Below, piece by piece: positions 43,411-52,697 of a stretch of DNA of 64,000 bases; position 1 is the first letter of the stretch, and the number at the start of each line of letters is the position of its first letter. The notes beneath the pieces were generated by a model. It ran no database searches and was not told where the DNA came from. It saw only the letters and a program-made list of their open reading frames with translations. Source of the DNA: an uncultured Bacteroidales bacterium (lineage in GTDB: Bacteria; Bacteroidota; Bacteroidia; Bacteroidales; Bacteroidaceae); contig CADAEK010000002.1 of NCBI GenBank assembly GCA_902786925.1, positions 1-64,000 on the forward strand, read 5' to 3'. The translations under genes were made by a program, and so were the position numbers.

Positions 43411-44426
43411 AAGGGATGGGTGTGGGACACTTTACGTATTCAGTAGCCATTAGAACTCTTGGTACAAATGTAGAGGTACTGAAGCGTGAGTTGCAAAGTC
43501 TCGTGTGTCAGACAGTCCAGCCTGAGAAGGTTATTATATATATCGCGGAGAAATATGAAAGGCCATCTTTTCAGATTGGCAAAGAGGAGTATGTGTGGGT
43601 AAGGAAGGGAATGGTGGCACAACGCGCATTGGAGTATCGTGAGATAGATTCGGATGTTGTTCTGATGTTGGATGACGACGTTGAGCTTGCTACAGATAGT
43701 GCGGAACGAATGTTAAAAGCAATGGAGGAACATGGTGCGGACTGTGTGGCGGCAGATACGTTTAAGAATCAAGAGATGACGTTGAGGCAGAAGTTGCTGG
43801 CATTTATATCCAATGGCGTGTATGTTCGAGGTGATGATGGATGGGCTTTTAAGCAGAATCGTGATGGCGGTTTTTCGTTTAATGGGGATCCCCAGAAACA
43901 ATTTTGTTGGACCGAGACATTTGCAGGGCCATGCTGGATGGTGAAAAAGACAGCGCTGAAATCGGTGCATCTTGAAGACGAGTTGTGGTTGGATCGAATG
44001 GGCTTTTCATATGGTGACGATGCCGTGGAATCATATAAATTTTTTGTAAACGGATTCAAGTGTGGGGTGTTATATGATAGTGGTGTCAAGAATTTGGATG
44101 CAAAGACTTCCAGTGGTGTTTACCACAAAACGGAGCGGAAATTCTATACACGTTCATACGGAATGTTTGCGACATGGTGGCGTATGATATATACAAGCCG
44201 AGATAAACAATGGCTGTCCGCTTTGTTATTTGGATTGAAGGCATGGTGGCAACTGAATCTCCATATTATGTTGGGGATTGTGAAGCTGAATGCCAAAATC
44301 CCATATAATTACATGAAGGGGCTAAAAAATGCTTGGGCATTTGTACATTCGGATGAATTTAAAGCCATACCTCCATACATCATCGGTGACTTGTCGAGGA
44401 AAGAAAACGAACACGAATCTTCCTGA
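43404..44426 (+). CDS. GT-A glycosyltransferase (GT2-like)
   Basis: 340 residues from ATG 43404 (or 43416); a longer upstream frame runs through the polymerase gene and is rejected. 'YSVAIRTLGTNVEVLKREL', 'VVLMLDDDVELATD' (DDD metal site), 'FAGPCWMVKKTAL' and 'GFSYGDDAVESYKFFV' support a GT2-type enzyme. Lacks the usual DDGS block, so it is a distant member. Confidence 0.75.
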   Translation: MLEGMGVGHFTYSVAIRTLGTNVEVLKRELQSLVCQTVQPEKVIIYIAEKYERPSFQIGKEEYVWVRKGMVAQRALEYREIDSDVVLMLDDDVELATDSAERMLKAMEEHGADCVAADTFKNQEMTLRQKLLAFISNGVYVRGDDGWAFKQNRDGGFSFNGDPQKQFCWTETFAGPCWMVKKTALKSVHLEDELWLDRMGFSYGDDAVESYKFFVNGFKCGVLYDSGVKNLDAKTSSGVYHKTERKFYTRSYGMFATWWRMIYTSRDKQWLSALLFGLKAWWQLNLHIMLGIVKLNAKIPYNYMKGLKNAWAFVHSDEFKAIPPYIIGDLSRKENEHESS

Positions 44427-44429
44427 TAG

Positions 44430-44597
44430 ATGTCACGGATTCCATATACCTTGAGCCTTGTGCGGTATGGGTTAAGGTTATCGGTAGCGTTAAAATGCTA
44501 TCCGTGTTCAAGAAAAAAACATCACCGCTTTGTGGTAGATTACGGGAATAACGCAGATTTTTTAGTTTTGGAATATAATCGTTATGGCTATTGTTAA
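44430..44597 (+). CDS. small hypothetical ORF
   Basis: 55 codons (MSRIPYTLSLVRYGLRLSVA... ending EYNRYGYC) beginning 4 bp after the preceding stop. No family is recognised. It fills most of the 207-bp gap between two glycosyltransferase genes. It may be a real small gene, a relic, or chance. Confidence 0.25.
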   Translation: MSRIPYTLSLVRYGLRLSVALKCYPCSRKKHHRFVVDYGNNADFLVLEYNRYGYC

Positions 44598-44633
44598 AAT
44601 AGAATTCGTATCTGTCATCTGTGATTGAAACAA

Positions 44634-45650
44634 ATGAAAATGAAGACATTAACTGTTTTTACTCCAACATATAATCGGAAACATACGATTGTAAGAACCT
44701 ACGAATCGTTATGTCGCCAATCATGTGCCGATTTTGATTGGCTAATCATTGACGATGGGAGTTCTGATGGTACAAGAGCTTGGGCTGAAAGTTTGGGTGA
44801 AAAGATTGTCGATTCTGGTACGCGATTCGATTGGATGGGGCGCTTGATGGACGGTGAGAATGAGGATCATTTTGTGATTCGGACAGAGAAGTTTGATATA
44901 GAGTATATTTATAAGTCAAACGGAGGACTTTATACCGGCTATAATGTAGCATACGCAACGATTCAGACAGAATTATGTGTATGTATAGATAGCGATGACT
45001 ACATGCCAGATGATGCCGTGGAGAAGATAATTGCTCTATGGAGAAAGTATTATCCAACGGATGTGAGATGTATGGATGTTTCTCCGGTGACCTCAAGAAC
45101 ATATTGTGGCATACAGGGATTAGATTATAATGTTGTGGATGGACAACCTATTGGTGGAAAGTTCCCGGAGAAACTGAACGAGGTTTTTTTGCATGAACTT
45201 CATTTGAGAAAGTTACATTCTGGAGACACGAAACAAGTCTTACGGACGGATTTGATGAAAAAGGTATCACCTATGATAGGATTCGAGGGGGAGAAAAACT
45301 TCAATCCGATATATATGATGCTACAGGTTTGTGATCAATATCCTCTTTTAATCTTAAATGAGAATCTTTGTTGGGTGGAATATCAGATAGGGGCTGACAG
45401 TATGTCACAGGGTATTTTTAGACAGTATGTTAATAGTCCTCGCAGTTTCGTAAAATTGAGGCTATTGGAGATGACACTCAAGCATAATACACTAAAAGAC
45501 AAATGTCGATCTGCTATCCATTACGTTTCTTCATGTGTGTTGGCGAAAGACAAAGACTGGTTGCGTAAATCACCCGAGAGATTGTTAACCGTAATGCTTG
45601 CTCCATTGGGAGTGGCATTGTATGGTTATATTCGATTCAAAAATAAGTGA
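44634..45650 (+). CDS. glycosyltransferase family 2
   Basis: 338 residues from the first ATG. 'LTVFTPTYNRKHTIVRTYES', 'WLIIDDGSSDGTRAWAE', 'KSNGGLYTGYNVAY' and 'CVCIDSDDYMPDDAVEK' are GT2 blocks. The loop before the donor site contains an insertion (about 55-85) seen in a subset of GT2 enzymes that follow EpsG-type polymerases. No membrane segment. Confidence 0.86.
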   Translation: MKMKTLTVFTPTYNRKHTIVRTYESLCRQSCADFDWLIIDDGSSDGTRAWAESLGEKIVDSGTRFDWMGRLMDGENEDHFVIRTEKFDIEYIYKSNGGLYTGYNVAYATIQTELCVCIDSDDYMPDDAVEKIIALWRKYYPTDVRCMDVSPVTSRTYCGIQGLDYNVVDGQPIGGKFPEKLNEVFLHELHLRKLHSGDTKQVLRTDLMKKVSPMIGFEGEKNFNPIYMMLQVCDQYPLLILNENLCWVEYQIGADSMSQGIFRQYVNSPRSFVKLRLLEMTLKHNTLKDKCRSAIHYVSSCVLAKDKDWLRKSPERLLTVMLAPLGVALYGYIRFKNK

Positions 45651-45689
45651 AGAAGTTGTTCTATAACGCATAACTCAAAGTCGTATATC

Positions 45690-46618
45690 ATGAATGAAAA
45701 ATTGAGCCCGATTCAGAAGGTGCTTTAGAAACCTTTAAGGCATTTGTACAATTCTGTAAGGAAAATGATATTAAATATTATGCTGCTTCAGGAACGATGT
45801 TGGGGGCTGTCCGGCATAAAGGATTCATTCCGTGGGATGATGACATCGATGTCTTTATGTTGCCAGAAGATTATGAAAAGTTGTTGTCATTAAAGGATAA
45901 TTTGAAAACTACTGATTATAGGGTGGCTGATTTTCATGATGACGGTTATCCATACCCATTTGCTAAATTTTACGACACGACAAAGACCTTTTGGGAATAT
46001 AAACAATTTCCTTTTATAATGGGTCCTTTCATCGATTTGTTCCCACTACATGAGTATGATGATCTTAATGACGAACATAAGCAATTGGATGATGATATCC
46101 ATGCTGCTTTTTGGTCGTATAGAAAGTCCATATCCCATCAGACCTGGAGCGAGATTTTTAAGGATATTGTGACTTTGAATGGATTTGAGAGATAAGTTAA
46201 ATTGGTGAAGAAAATGTTTTATGCCCCTCAAAAGAAAAGGCTTTATCAGCGGATTGATAAGTTGTATCAAAAAATCTGCTCAGCAAAGGACCCCTTGTAC
46301 AGACCTTATTGGGATATTAAACATCTGCATCATCGTAAGGATTGGTTTGCGAATGCGATAGCTGTTCCATTTGAGGACATGGAGATTATGGTTCCTAATG
46401 GTTATCATGAGATATTGACAGCTTTGTACAAGGATTATATGACTCCGCCACCAGCGCCTTCTCGTTCAGGACATCATACGGCTTTTTATATGAATCTTGA
46501 AAGAAGGGTTGACATGAAAGAGATTTTGAATGAGAAAAAGAATGATGTACTGGAGAGAAAGCCCATGTCGTTGTCTGTCATTTGGGATGAATTGAAACAT
46601 CGGAGAGGGTACAACTAG
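45690..46618 (+). pseudogene. licD: broken LicD-family phosphotransferase
   Basis: The start MNEKLSPIQK is followed by a one-base loss near 45720; adding one G restores 'GALETFKAFVQFCKENDIKY'. The body has the LicD core 'AASGTMLGAVRHKGFIPWDD' and DIDVFM. An in-frame TAA at 46193-46195 then interrupts 'GFER*VKLVKKMF', and the frame continues to 46618 ('HTAFYMNLERR'). Two independent lesions make assembly error unlikely. LicD proteins transfer phosphocholine or phosphoribitol; the donor genes follow immediately. Confidence 0.85.
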
Positions 46619-46676
46619 TGGTGAAAACAAATACGTTTTTCATCCCAACATTTTATTTAAATTAGTCTGTAATTAT

Positions 46677-47396
46677 ATGAATATTGGTTTGATTATAGCA
46701 GGAGGGTCTGGTAACAGAATGGGCCAAGATATTCCTAAACAATTTATGCATGTGGATGGCGCTCCAGTCATAATATGGACAATGCAAGCTTTTCAACAAC
46801 ATCCAGACATAGATGCTATTGCTGTTGTCTGTTTGAAAGGATGGGACACAGTTTTGCAGAGTTATGCCAACCAGTTTGGAATTGACAAATTGAAATGGAT
46901 CTTTCCTGGCGGCGATTCGGGTTTCGAATCAATTCATAATGGAATTTATGGTCTAAAAGAAGTCGGATGTGCTGACGAAGATTTGGTGCTGATTCATGAC
47001 TCTGTTCGACCACTGTTGTCTCAAGAAATTATATCTTCAAACATTGCCATCTGTAAGGCTTATGGATATGCTATTACAGGCATTCAGTGTAGGGAAGCAA
47101 TACTTGCAAGTGATGACGGTTTTACAGCAACGAAGAGTATTCCTCGTGATACACTGATTCGTACCCAAACTCCTCAAACTTTCTTCTTGAAAAACATTAT
47201 TGAAGCTCATAAGGAGGCTAAGACAAAGGGTATAACAAACTCCGTGGCTTCTTGTACACTTATTGCGGAACTTGGTTCTGATCGAGTAATGCATATAGTC
47301 CCAGGGTCGGAGAAAAATATAAAGATAACAACTGTCGAAGATCTGGAAATGATAAAGGCATTAATGCATACATCTAAGGAATCATGGCTGAAATAA
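46677..47396 (+). CDS. IspD/TarI-like cytidylyltransferase
   Basis: 239 residues. 'IIAGGSGNRMGQDIPKQFMH' is the CTP-binding loop, 'LVLIHDSVRPLLS' and 'DTLIRTQTPQTF' the other family blocks, and 'IKITTVEDLEM' the end. Makes CDP-linked methylerythritol or ribitol-5-phosphate. Its position beside LicD genes and an SDR points to the TarI (CDP-ribitol type) role, not isoprenoid synthesis. That is context inference. Confidence 0.85.
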   Translation: MNIGLIIAGGSGNRMGQDIPKQFMHVDGAPVIIWTMQAFQQHPDIDAIAVVCLKGWDTVLQSYANQFGIDKLKWIFPGGDSGFESIHNGIYGLKEVGCADEDLVLIHDSVRPLLSQEIISSNIAICKAYGYAITGIQCREAILASDDGFTATKSIPRDTLIRTQTPQTFFLKNIIEAHKEAKTKGITNSVASCTLIAELGSDRVMHIVPGSEKNIKITTVEDLEMIKALMHTSKESWLK

Positions 47397-48439
47397 GTAT
47401 GTATCAGCAAGACATTCTTCAATTATTCAAAGAGAATCTTCCTTGGTGTAAACTCTCTGGATGCAAGATTCTTGTGACTGGAGCTACAGGTTTAATCGGG
47501 GGGTGTCTTGTAGAGGCATTAATGATGAATCCCAAGAGAGATTATCAAGTATATGCTTCAGGTCGCAACATTGAGCGGGCATTGCTACGTTTTAATTATT
47601 TCTATAATGATACTTCTTTCCATTTTATTCAGTACAATGTTTTGGAACCTCTCACATGTGATATAAACTTTGATTATATTATCCATGCAGCCAGTAATGC
47701 AAGTCCCAACTTTTTTGTACAGAAACCCGTGGAAATCATCAAGTCAAATATTGATGGAGTGGAAAATCTTATGGAATATGGATTGCGCCATGGAATGAAA
47801 CGATTCCTTTATGTGTCATCTGGGGAGGTATATGGAGAAGGCGATGGGCGTGTTTTCACGGAAGATTATAGCGGCTATGTTGATTGTGCTAAACCTCGTT
47901 CATGTTATCCTTCTTCAAAGCGTGCCGCAGAAACTCTCTGTGTTTCTTATGTGGCAGAATATAATGCGGACATAGTCATAGCTCGTCCCTGCCATGTTTA
48001 TGGGCCGCATTTTACAGAACAAGACAATCGTGTCTATGCTCAATTTATCCGCAATGTGCTTAAAGCGGAGAATATTGTGATGAAAAGTTCTGGAGAACAG
48101 TTCCGTTCATGGTGTTATGTCGTAGACTGTGTGTCAGCGTTGTTACACATCCTTTTGAATGGTGAGTGTGGAGAAGTCTATAATATAGCAGATGCCGAAT
48201 CAAACATAAGTATTCGTGAATTGGCGGAAACAATCGCTTCTATTGGCGGTAGTAAAGTTGTTGTTGAATTACCTGAATCAGATGAAAGAAAGGGATATAA
48301 CCCTGTTGCCCGATCCATATTCTCTGTCGAAAAACTGAGTGCATTGGGATGGGAAGCAAGATCAAATATAAGACGGGGATTAGAGAGTACAATCAGTGAA
48401 GTCAAAACACGTAATATGGCACGAAATCCAAACCCTTGA
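47384..48439 (+). CDS. extended SDR, NAD-dependent epimerase/dehydratase
   Basis: 351 residues. Rossmann loop VTGATGLIGG (about 27-36), 'YVSSGEVYGEGDG' with catalytic Ser, and YPSSK (about 174-179) for Tyr/Lys. 'DIVIARPCHVYGPHFTEQDN' binds substrate. Probably acts on the sugar or polyol used by the overlapping cytidylyltransferase (13-bp overlap). The pairing IspD-like plus SDR plus LicD recurs in many polysaccharide loci; the exact product is not known to me. Confidence 0.85.
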   Translation: MAEISMYQQDILQLFKENLPWCKLSGCKILVTGATGLIGGCLVEALMMNPKRDYQVYASGRNIERALLRFNYFYNDTSFHFIQYNVLEPLTCDINFDYIIHAASNASPNFFVQKPVEIIKSNIDGVENLMEYGLRHGMKRFLYVSSGEVYGEGDGRVFTEDYSGYVDCAKPRSCYPSSKRAAETLCVSYVAEYNADIVIARPCHVYGPHFTEQDNRVYAQFIRNVLKAENIVMKSSGEQFRSWCYVVDCVSALLHILLNGECGEVYNIADAESNISIRELAETIASIGGSKVVVELPESDERKGYNPVARSIFSVEKLSALGWEARSNIRRGLESTISEVKTRNMARNPNP

Positions 48440-48445
48440 AGAACG

Positions 48446-49498
48446 ATGAGAATTCTGCATGTCATAACATCTCTCCGAACAGGTGGGGCTGAAAAGTTGA
48501 TGGTGGATTTGCTTCCTCGTATGAGGGCGAAAGGGCATGAGGTGGATTTGTGTGTGTTTGATGGTGTGCGTACCCCTTTCTATGAAGAGTTGGAATCGAA
48601 AGGGGTGAAGGTCATCCCGTTGGGGTGTTCTGTTTATTCTCTGTTCAATATATGTAAACTTATCCCAATAATGTGTGACTATGATATTGTTCACAGTCAT
48701 AATACGGCATGCCAGTACTTTGTTGCAATAGCTTCTTTGTTTGCCCAATGTCGTGTTTTCACAACAGAGCATAATACATCAAACCGCCGTAGAAATGTAT
48801 GGTGGCGAATGCTTGACCGTTGGATGTATGGGCGATATGAAAAGCTTGTCTGCATTAGTGAGTTGACTAAAAAGAATCTTATTCAACATATAGGGATATC
48901 TTTTGAGGGGAAATGTGTTGTCATCTATAATGGCATAGATTTAAAGACCTTTGCAGGCATCTCATCTTCTTCTATCACCAATGAGAAGAAAGTATTGATG
49001 GTTTCTGCTTTTAGAGAGCAGAAAGATCAGAAGACTCTCATCAAAGCCGTGAAGGATTTGCCGTCTGATTATGTGTTGGAGTTGGCAGGGGGAGGAGAAG
49101 AACGTCTTATAAATGAATGTAAACAATTAGTGCGGGAACTACAATTGGACGAACGTGTTGAGTTCTTGGGCGTGCGAACTGATATTCCTGCTTTGTTGAA
49201 TGCGGCAAATGTAGTGGTGCTATCATCCCATTACGAAGGGCTCTCACTATCTTCCCTTGAAGGAATGGCAAGTGGAAAGCCTTTTGTTGCAAGTGATGTG
49301 GAAGGACTTCGTGACATTGTTAGTGGATATGGTGTGCTGTTCCCCCATGGAGATGCTAAAGTTTTGGCTACCGAGATTCGAAGATTGTGTGAAGACACAT
49401 TATACGCGAAACAGGTCGCTGTGAAATGTCAAGAACGGGCAAAGATGTTTGATATTGAAGTGATGGCCCAGAATTATTGGTGTTTGTATCAAAAATAG
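48446..49498 (+). CDS. glycosyltransferase family 4
   Basis: 350 residues. 'ILHVITSLRTGGAEKLMVDL' is the GT4 acceptor loop; 'VSAFREQKDQKTLIKAV', 'LELAGGGEERLINE' and 'EGLSLSSLEGMASG' (E-x7-E) complete the GT-B fold. Retaining enzyme, soluble. Starts 6 bp after the SDR gene. Confidence 0.88.
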   Translation: MRILHVITSLRTGGAEKLMVDLLPRMRAKGHEVDLCVFDGVRTPFYEELESKGVKVIPLGCSVYSLFNICKLIPIMCDYDIVHSHNTACQYFVAIASLFAQCRVFTTEHNTSNRRRNVWWRMLDRWMYGRYEKLVCISELTKKNLIQHIGISFEGKCVVIYNGIDLKTFAGISSSSITNEKKVLMVSAFREQKDQKTLIKAVKDLPSDYVLELAGGGEERLINECKQLVRELQLDERVEFLGVRTDIPALLNAANVVVLSSHYEGLSLSSLEGMASGKPFVASDVEGLRDIVSGYGVLFPHGDAKVLATEIRRLCEDTLYAKQVAVKCQERAKMFDIEVMAQNYWCLYQK

Positions 49499-49507
49499 GT
49501 CTATATT

Positions 49508-50509
49508 ATGTTATCAGTGATAGTTCCAGTTTATAATGCGGAAGCATTCTTGGTGCGTTGTCTTGATTCATTGTTGAATCAAGATGTGGAAGATTATGAG
49601 ATTGTATGTGTGAATGACGGAAGCACGGATAAGAGTGGCTCTATTCTGAAAGAGTATAAGAATGCCTATCCTCAAGTGTTAACTCTTGTGGAACAAGAGA
49701 ATCAGGGGCTTCCAGCTGCACGGAATGCAGGAATGGCTGTTGCGAAGGGAGACCAAATTGCATTCTGCGACTCGGATGATTACGTTATACCAGGTGCGTA
49801 TGGGTATATTTTGAAGACATTTTGGAAAGAGGACGTCGATGTGCTTAAGTTTAATTCTATAACAGTAGATCGGTATGTCCAAAAGGAATGGAAAGAGACA
49901 AATGATGTACGTGGTAAGGTGCTATTTGAGGGACGTGGCACACGATATGTAGTTGAAAGAGCGCCAAACTTCAGTTTCGTATGGTCATATATATATAACA
50001 ATGCCTTCTTGTCTCGTAATAAGATTACCTTTCGTCCTATCAGGCAGTGTGAAGATGTGGCGTTTAATTTGGATGTGTATATGTGTGATCCTTATGTGAT
50101 GCAAGTCTCATCTAATATATATAGATACACGATTTCTGATGGACAGATTACACGTGTCAGAGAACCACATCGCATGCGAAGCGTTGTGGATAGTTATATG
50201 TATTTGTTTGAAAACATGAATGCATATATGCTGCAGGAACCTGAAATTAAAGAAGCTCTCCTGGCTTATAAGCAACGAGAGACGATACCATGTATGAGTA
50301 GGGTGCTTTCTGCGGATTATACAAGAAAGGAGTTCCTTTCGGTAAGGCATTCTTTTCTGAAATTAGAGGTGTTACCCATGCGTCTTCAGGGGAAGGCCTC
50401 GAAGGTTATTAATGTTGTCATGGCGAATTATCTTATGTATTGGATGGCAAGTTTTCTTTATCGAAAGTTGTTTTTGCCTTATGTATTACCTCATTTGAGA
50501 CGAAATTAA
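49508..50509 (+). CDS. glycosyltransferase family 2
   Basis: 333 residues. 'LSVIVPVYNAEAFLVRCLDS', 'CVNDGSTDKSG', 'QENQGLPAARNAG', 'AFCDSDDYVIP' and 'RQCEDVAFNLDVY' are the GT2 blocks. A C-terminal helix (NYLMYWMASFLY) may bind the membrane. Same subgroup as the three paralogues at 53834-57979. Confidence 0.87.
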   Translation: MLSVIVPVYNAEAFLVRCLDSLLNQDVEDYEIVCVNDGSTDKSGSILKEYKNAYPQVLTLVEQENQGLPAARNAGMAVAKGDQIAFCDSDDYVIPGAYGYILKTFWKEDVDVLKFNSITVDRYVQKEWKETNDVRGKVLFEGRGTRYVVERAPNFSFVWSYIYNNAFLSRNKITFRPIRQCEDVAFNLDVYMCDPYVMQVSSNIYRYTISDGQITRVREPHRMRSVVDSYMYLFENMNAYMLQEPEIKEALLAYKQRETIPCMSRVLSADYTRKEFLSVRHSFLKLEVLPMRLQGKASKVINVVMANYLMYWMASFLYRKLFLPYVLPHLRRN

Positions 50510-50526
50510 AATGGGAATATGGAAAA

Positions 50527-51387
50527 ATGGATTATTCAGACAAAGATTTGAAACGGTTACATTGGGAACTATATGATATTCTTGGAGAAATACAACGAGT
50601 ATGCGAGATTCTGCAAATAAAATGTTTTATTCAAGGTGGTTCTGCTATTGGAGCTTTTTTCGAAAAGGCAATATTGCCGTGGGATGATGATGTTGATGTG
50701 GGTATGTTGCGTTCAGATTATGAGCGTTTCCTGCTAGAAGCACCTAAGCATTTGAAACCCCAATATTTTCTGCAGTGGATTGGCTCAGAGAAGCACATGC
50801 CACATGTTATGGCGAAGGTAAGAAAGAATGGAACTGAGTTCAGAGAGTACTATTATAGAAGTGTTCAGATGCATCATGGTATTTTCGTGGACATCATGCC
50901 TTACGACCGTGTGTCGGACTACGAGTGGGTACAAAACCTTCAGCGTGGCGTTTTGCGATTCCTGACGCTATGTGTCATCAATAAAGAAGTGTGGGGATGG
51001 AAGTATTTTAAGAAGAGTCAGGTGGATAGACCTGCAACGAATAGAGCTTTTACCTGTTTCGGCGTGCTGATAATTTCTTCACTTATTCCGAAGAAGTGGA
51101 TATATTTCTTTTATTCGAAAATTAGTTCCATGTTTAATGGGTGGAATACAACCTATTATTCTCAAGCGAAAGAGTACCGAGATCACATTAGCGCAGTTAG
51201 TTTGGAAAACCTCCACTTAGTGCCGTTTGGACCACTTATGGTTTATGTCCCCAATGATGTCGAAACGTATCTACGCCATCATTATCCGAACTTACGACGT
51301 ACCATCCCCAAAGAAGAACAGCAGTCGCATTGTCCTGCAGTGTTGAAATTTAGTGATGATTCTGTGAATTTCGATGTGGATATTTGA
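50527..51387 (+). CDS. licD: LicD-family phosphotransferase (intact)
   Basis: 286 residues from MDYSDKDLKRLHWELYDILG. 'CFIQGGSAIGAFFEKAILPW' and DDDVDVGMLRSDYERF form the LicD nucleotidyltransferase-like core with metal-binding Asp residues; 'FVDIMPYD' and the late 'PKEEQQSHCPAVL' fit the family. Transfers a CDP-activated alcohol phosphate to a sugar. It is the only intact LicD in the window and could have replaced the broken copy at 45690. Confidence 0.85.
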   Translation: MDYSDKDLKRLHWELYDILGEIQRVCEILQIKCFIQGGSAIGAFFEKAILPWDDDVDVGMLRSDYERFLLEAPKHLKPQYFLQWIGSEKHMPHVMAKVRKNGTEFREYYYRSVQMHHGIFVDIMPYDRVSDYEWVQNLQRGVLRFLTLCVINKEVWGWKYFKKSQVDRPATNRAFTCFGVLIISSLIPKKWIYFFYSKISSMFNGWNTTYYSQAKEYRDHISAVSLENLHLVPFGPLMVYVPNDVETYLRHHYPNLRRTIPKEEQQSHCPAVLKFSDDSVNFDVDI

Positions 51388-51404
51388 TAAAGGAGGGTAA
51401 TTTT

Positions 51405-51980
51405 ATGCTATACGAATTAGCACATTGGCTACAGAATAAGTGCCCATGGGTATGGGATGGAATCGAGGCTTTGAACTCATGGATATGTGGGATGAGAATA
51501 GGAGGGATACAAAGGGTGAAAGATTTGGTTGGGAATGAAGTGAGGATTGCAGATGTCAATGATGCGGGACGTTTGGCAGACTTCTTTGCCTATCAGCCAG
51601 AAGAGAGCTTCAGGTGGTTCCGTCCTCATGCGTTTGATGAGAAGACATTGAGAAAATTGTTGGAACGGAAGTCCTATGTGATATATGTGTTGGAGGAAGA
51701 GGGAGAGATTATAGGATATGCTTTTTTGCGATGCTTTATAAATGGGAAGTGTTTCCTCGGAAAGATGGTGGATGTGAATCATCAGGGAAAGGGTGTATGT
51801 ACAAAGTTGTGTGAGGTCGGAATGAATATAGCACAGAAAACAGGTTTCCGTATGTTTGAGAGTATCAATAAAGAGAATATCGGGTCGATGAAGGCGAGTC
51901 AGAAAGCGTGCGATGTAATTGTGGTGGAGGAGTTGGAAGGAGGAGATTTGTTGATAGAGGATAAGCCTCGTAAGAATTGA
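51405..51980 (+). CDS. GNAT-family N-acetyltransferase
   Basis: 191 residues. A strong AGGAGGG site at 51391-51397 places the start at ATG 51405 (MLYELAHWL), not at the TTG 21 bp upstream. 'VYVLEEEGEIIGYAFLRCF' and 'KMVDVNHQGKGVCTKLCEVG' form the acetyl-CoA-binding V/Q-x-x-G-x-G/A motif (QGKGVC), followed by 'ESINKENIGSMKASQKAC'. Likely acetylates an amino-sugar or nucleotide sugar. First 45 residues are unassigned. Confidence 0.82.
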   Translation: MLYELAHWLQNKCPWVWDGIEALNSWICGMRIGGIQRVKDLVGNEVRIADVNDAGRLADFFAYQPEESFRWFRPHAFDEKTLRKLLERKSYVIYVLEEEGEIIGYAFLRCFINGKCFLGKMVDVNHQGKGVCTKLCEVGMNIAQKTGFRMFESINKENIGSMKASQKACDVIVVEELEGGDLLIEDKPRKN

Positions 51981-51985
51981 TAGGC

Positions 51986-52085
51986 CCACGAATTTGTCGA
52001 ATTGAACGAATAAGAGATAAGAAGTTGTAATTGCTATCAGATAGTGTCTGCCTGGGGAAATTCGTATGATTCGTTCAATTCGTGG
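51986..52085. repeat. imperfect inverted repeat of iterated ACGAAT units
   Basis: Arms at 51986-52011 and 52060-52085 match as an inverted pair at 20 of 26 positions. Each arm carries CCACGAATT at its outer end and two more CGAAT units. It fills the gap between the GNAT and phosphoglycosyl-transferase genes. Same design as the GTAAAT element at 19661, with a different motif. Confidence 0.7.
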
Positions 52086-52118
52086 AAGAAAAGAAAACAA
52101 TGTAAAGTGGGTATAACA

Positions 52119-52697
52119 ATGATGAAGTGGTTGTTTGACAGAGTGGTCTCGTTTGTGGGATTGTGCATTTTATGGCCAGTACTTTTGATTGTATGGGTGC
52201 TGATTCGGGTGAAGATGCCGGGTGGTCCTGCCATCTTCAAGCAGAAGAGGGTCGGGAAAGATGGTAAGCTGTTCACCATGTATAAGTTCAGAAGTATGAC
52301 CGTTGGACATGGTGGCAGTTCTGTGTCTGTGGCTGGTGAAAATCGTATTACACCACTTGGAGCCAAGTTGCGTAAGTACAAGCTGGATGAATTGCCGGAA
52401 TTGTGGAATGTGCTGATTGGTGACATGAGTTTTGTAGGGCCTCGTCCTGATGTTCCGGGGTATGCAGATCAGTTGGAGGGCGAGAATCGGCTTATCTTGA
52501 AGTTGAGACCCGGAATTACTGGACCTGCATCGCTGAAGTATAAGAATGAGGAAGAGCTTCTTGCACAGGTGGAAGACCCTCAAAAATATAACGATGAGGT
52601 TATCTATCCGGACAAGGTGAAAATAAACTTGGATTATTATTACCACCATTCATTGGTTGGTGATATAGGACTAATCATAAAAACTGTTTGTGGGTAA
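52119..52697 (+). CDS. PglC-like initiating phosphoglycosyl transferase
   Basis: 192 residues. One re-entrant N-terminal helix (about 9-31) is followed by the cytoplasmic domain with 'FKQKRVGKDGKLFTMYKFRS', the catalytic Asp-Glu in LDELPELWNV (about 89) and 'GDMSFVGPRPDVPGY'. This monotopic type moves a sugar-1-phosphate to undecaprenyl phosphate and starts repeat-unit synthesis. Unlike WcaJ it lacks extra helices. It overlaps the next gene by 8 bp, a GT4 that probably adds the second sugar. Confidence 0.92.
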   Translation: MMKWLFDRVVSFVGLCILWPVLLIVWVLIRVKMPGGPAIFKQKRVGKDGKLFTMYKFRSMTVGHGGSSVSVAGENRITPLGAKLRKYKLDELPELWNVLIGDMSFVGPRPDVPGYADQLEGENRLILKLRPGITGPASLKYKNEEELLAQVEDPQKYNDEVIYPDKVKINLDYYYHHSLVGDIGLIIKTVCG

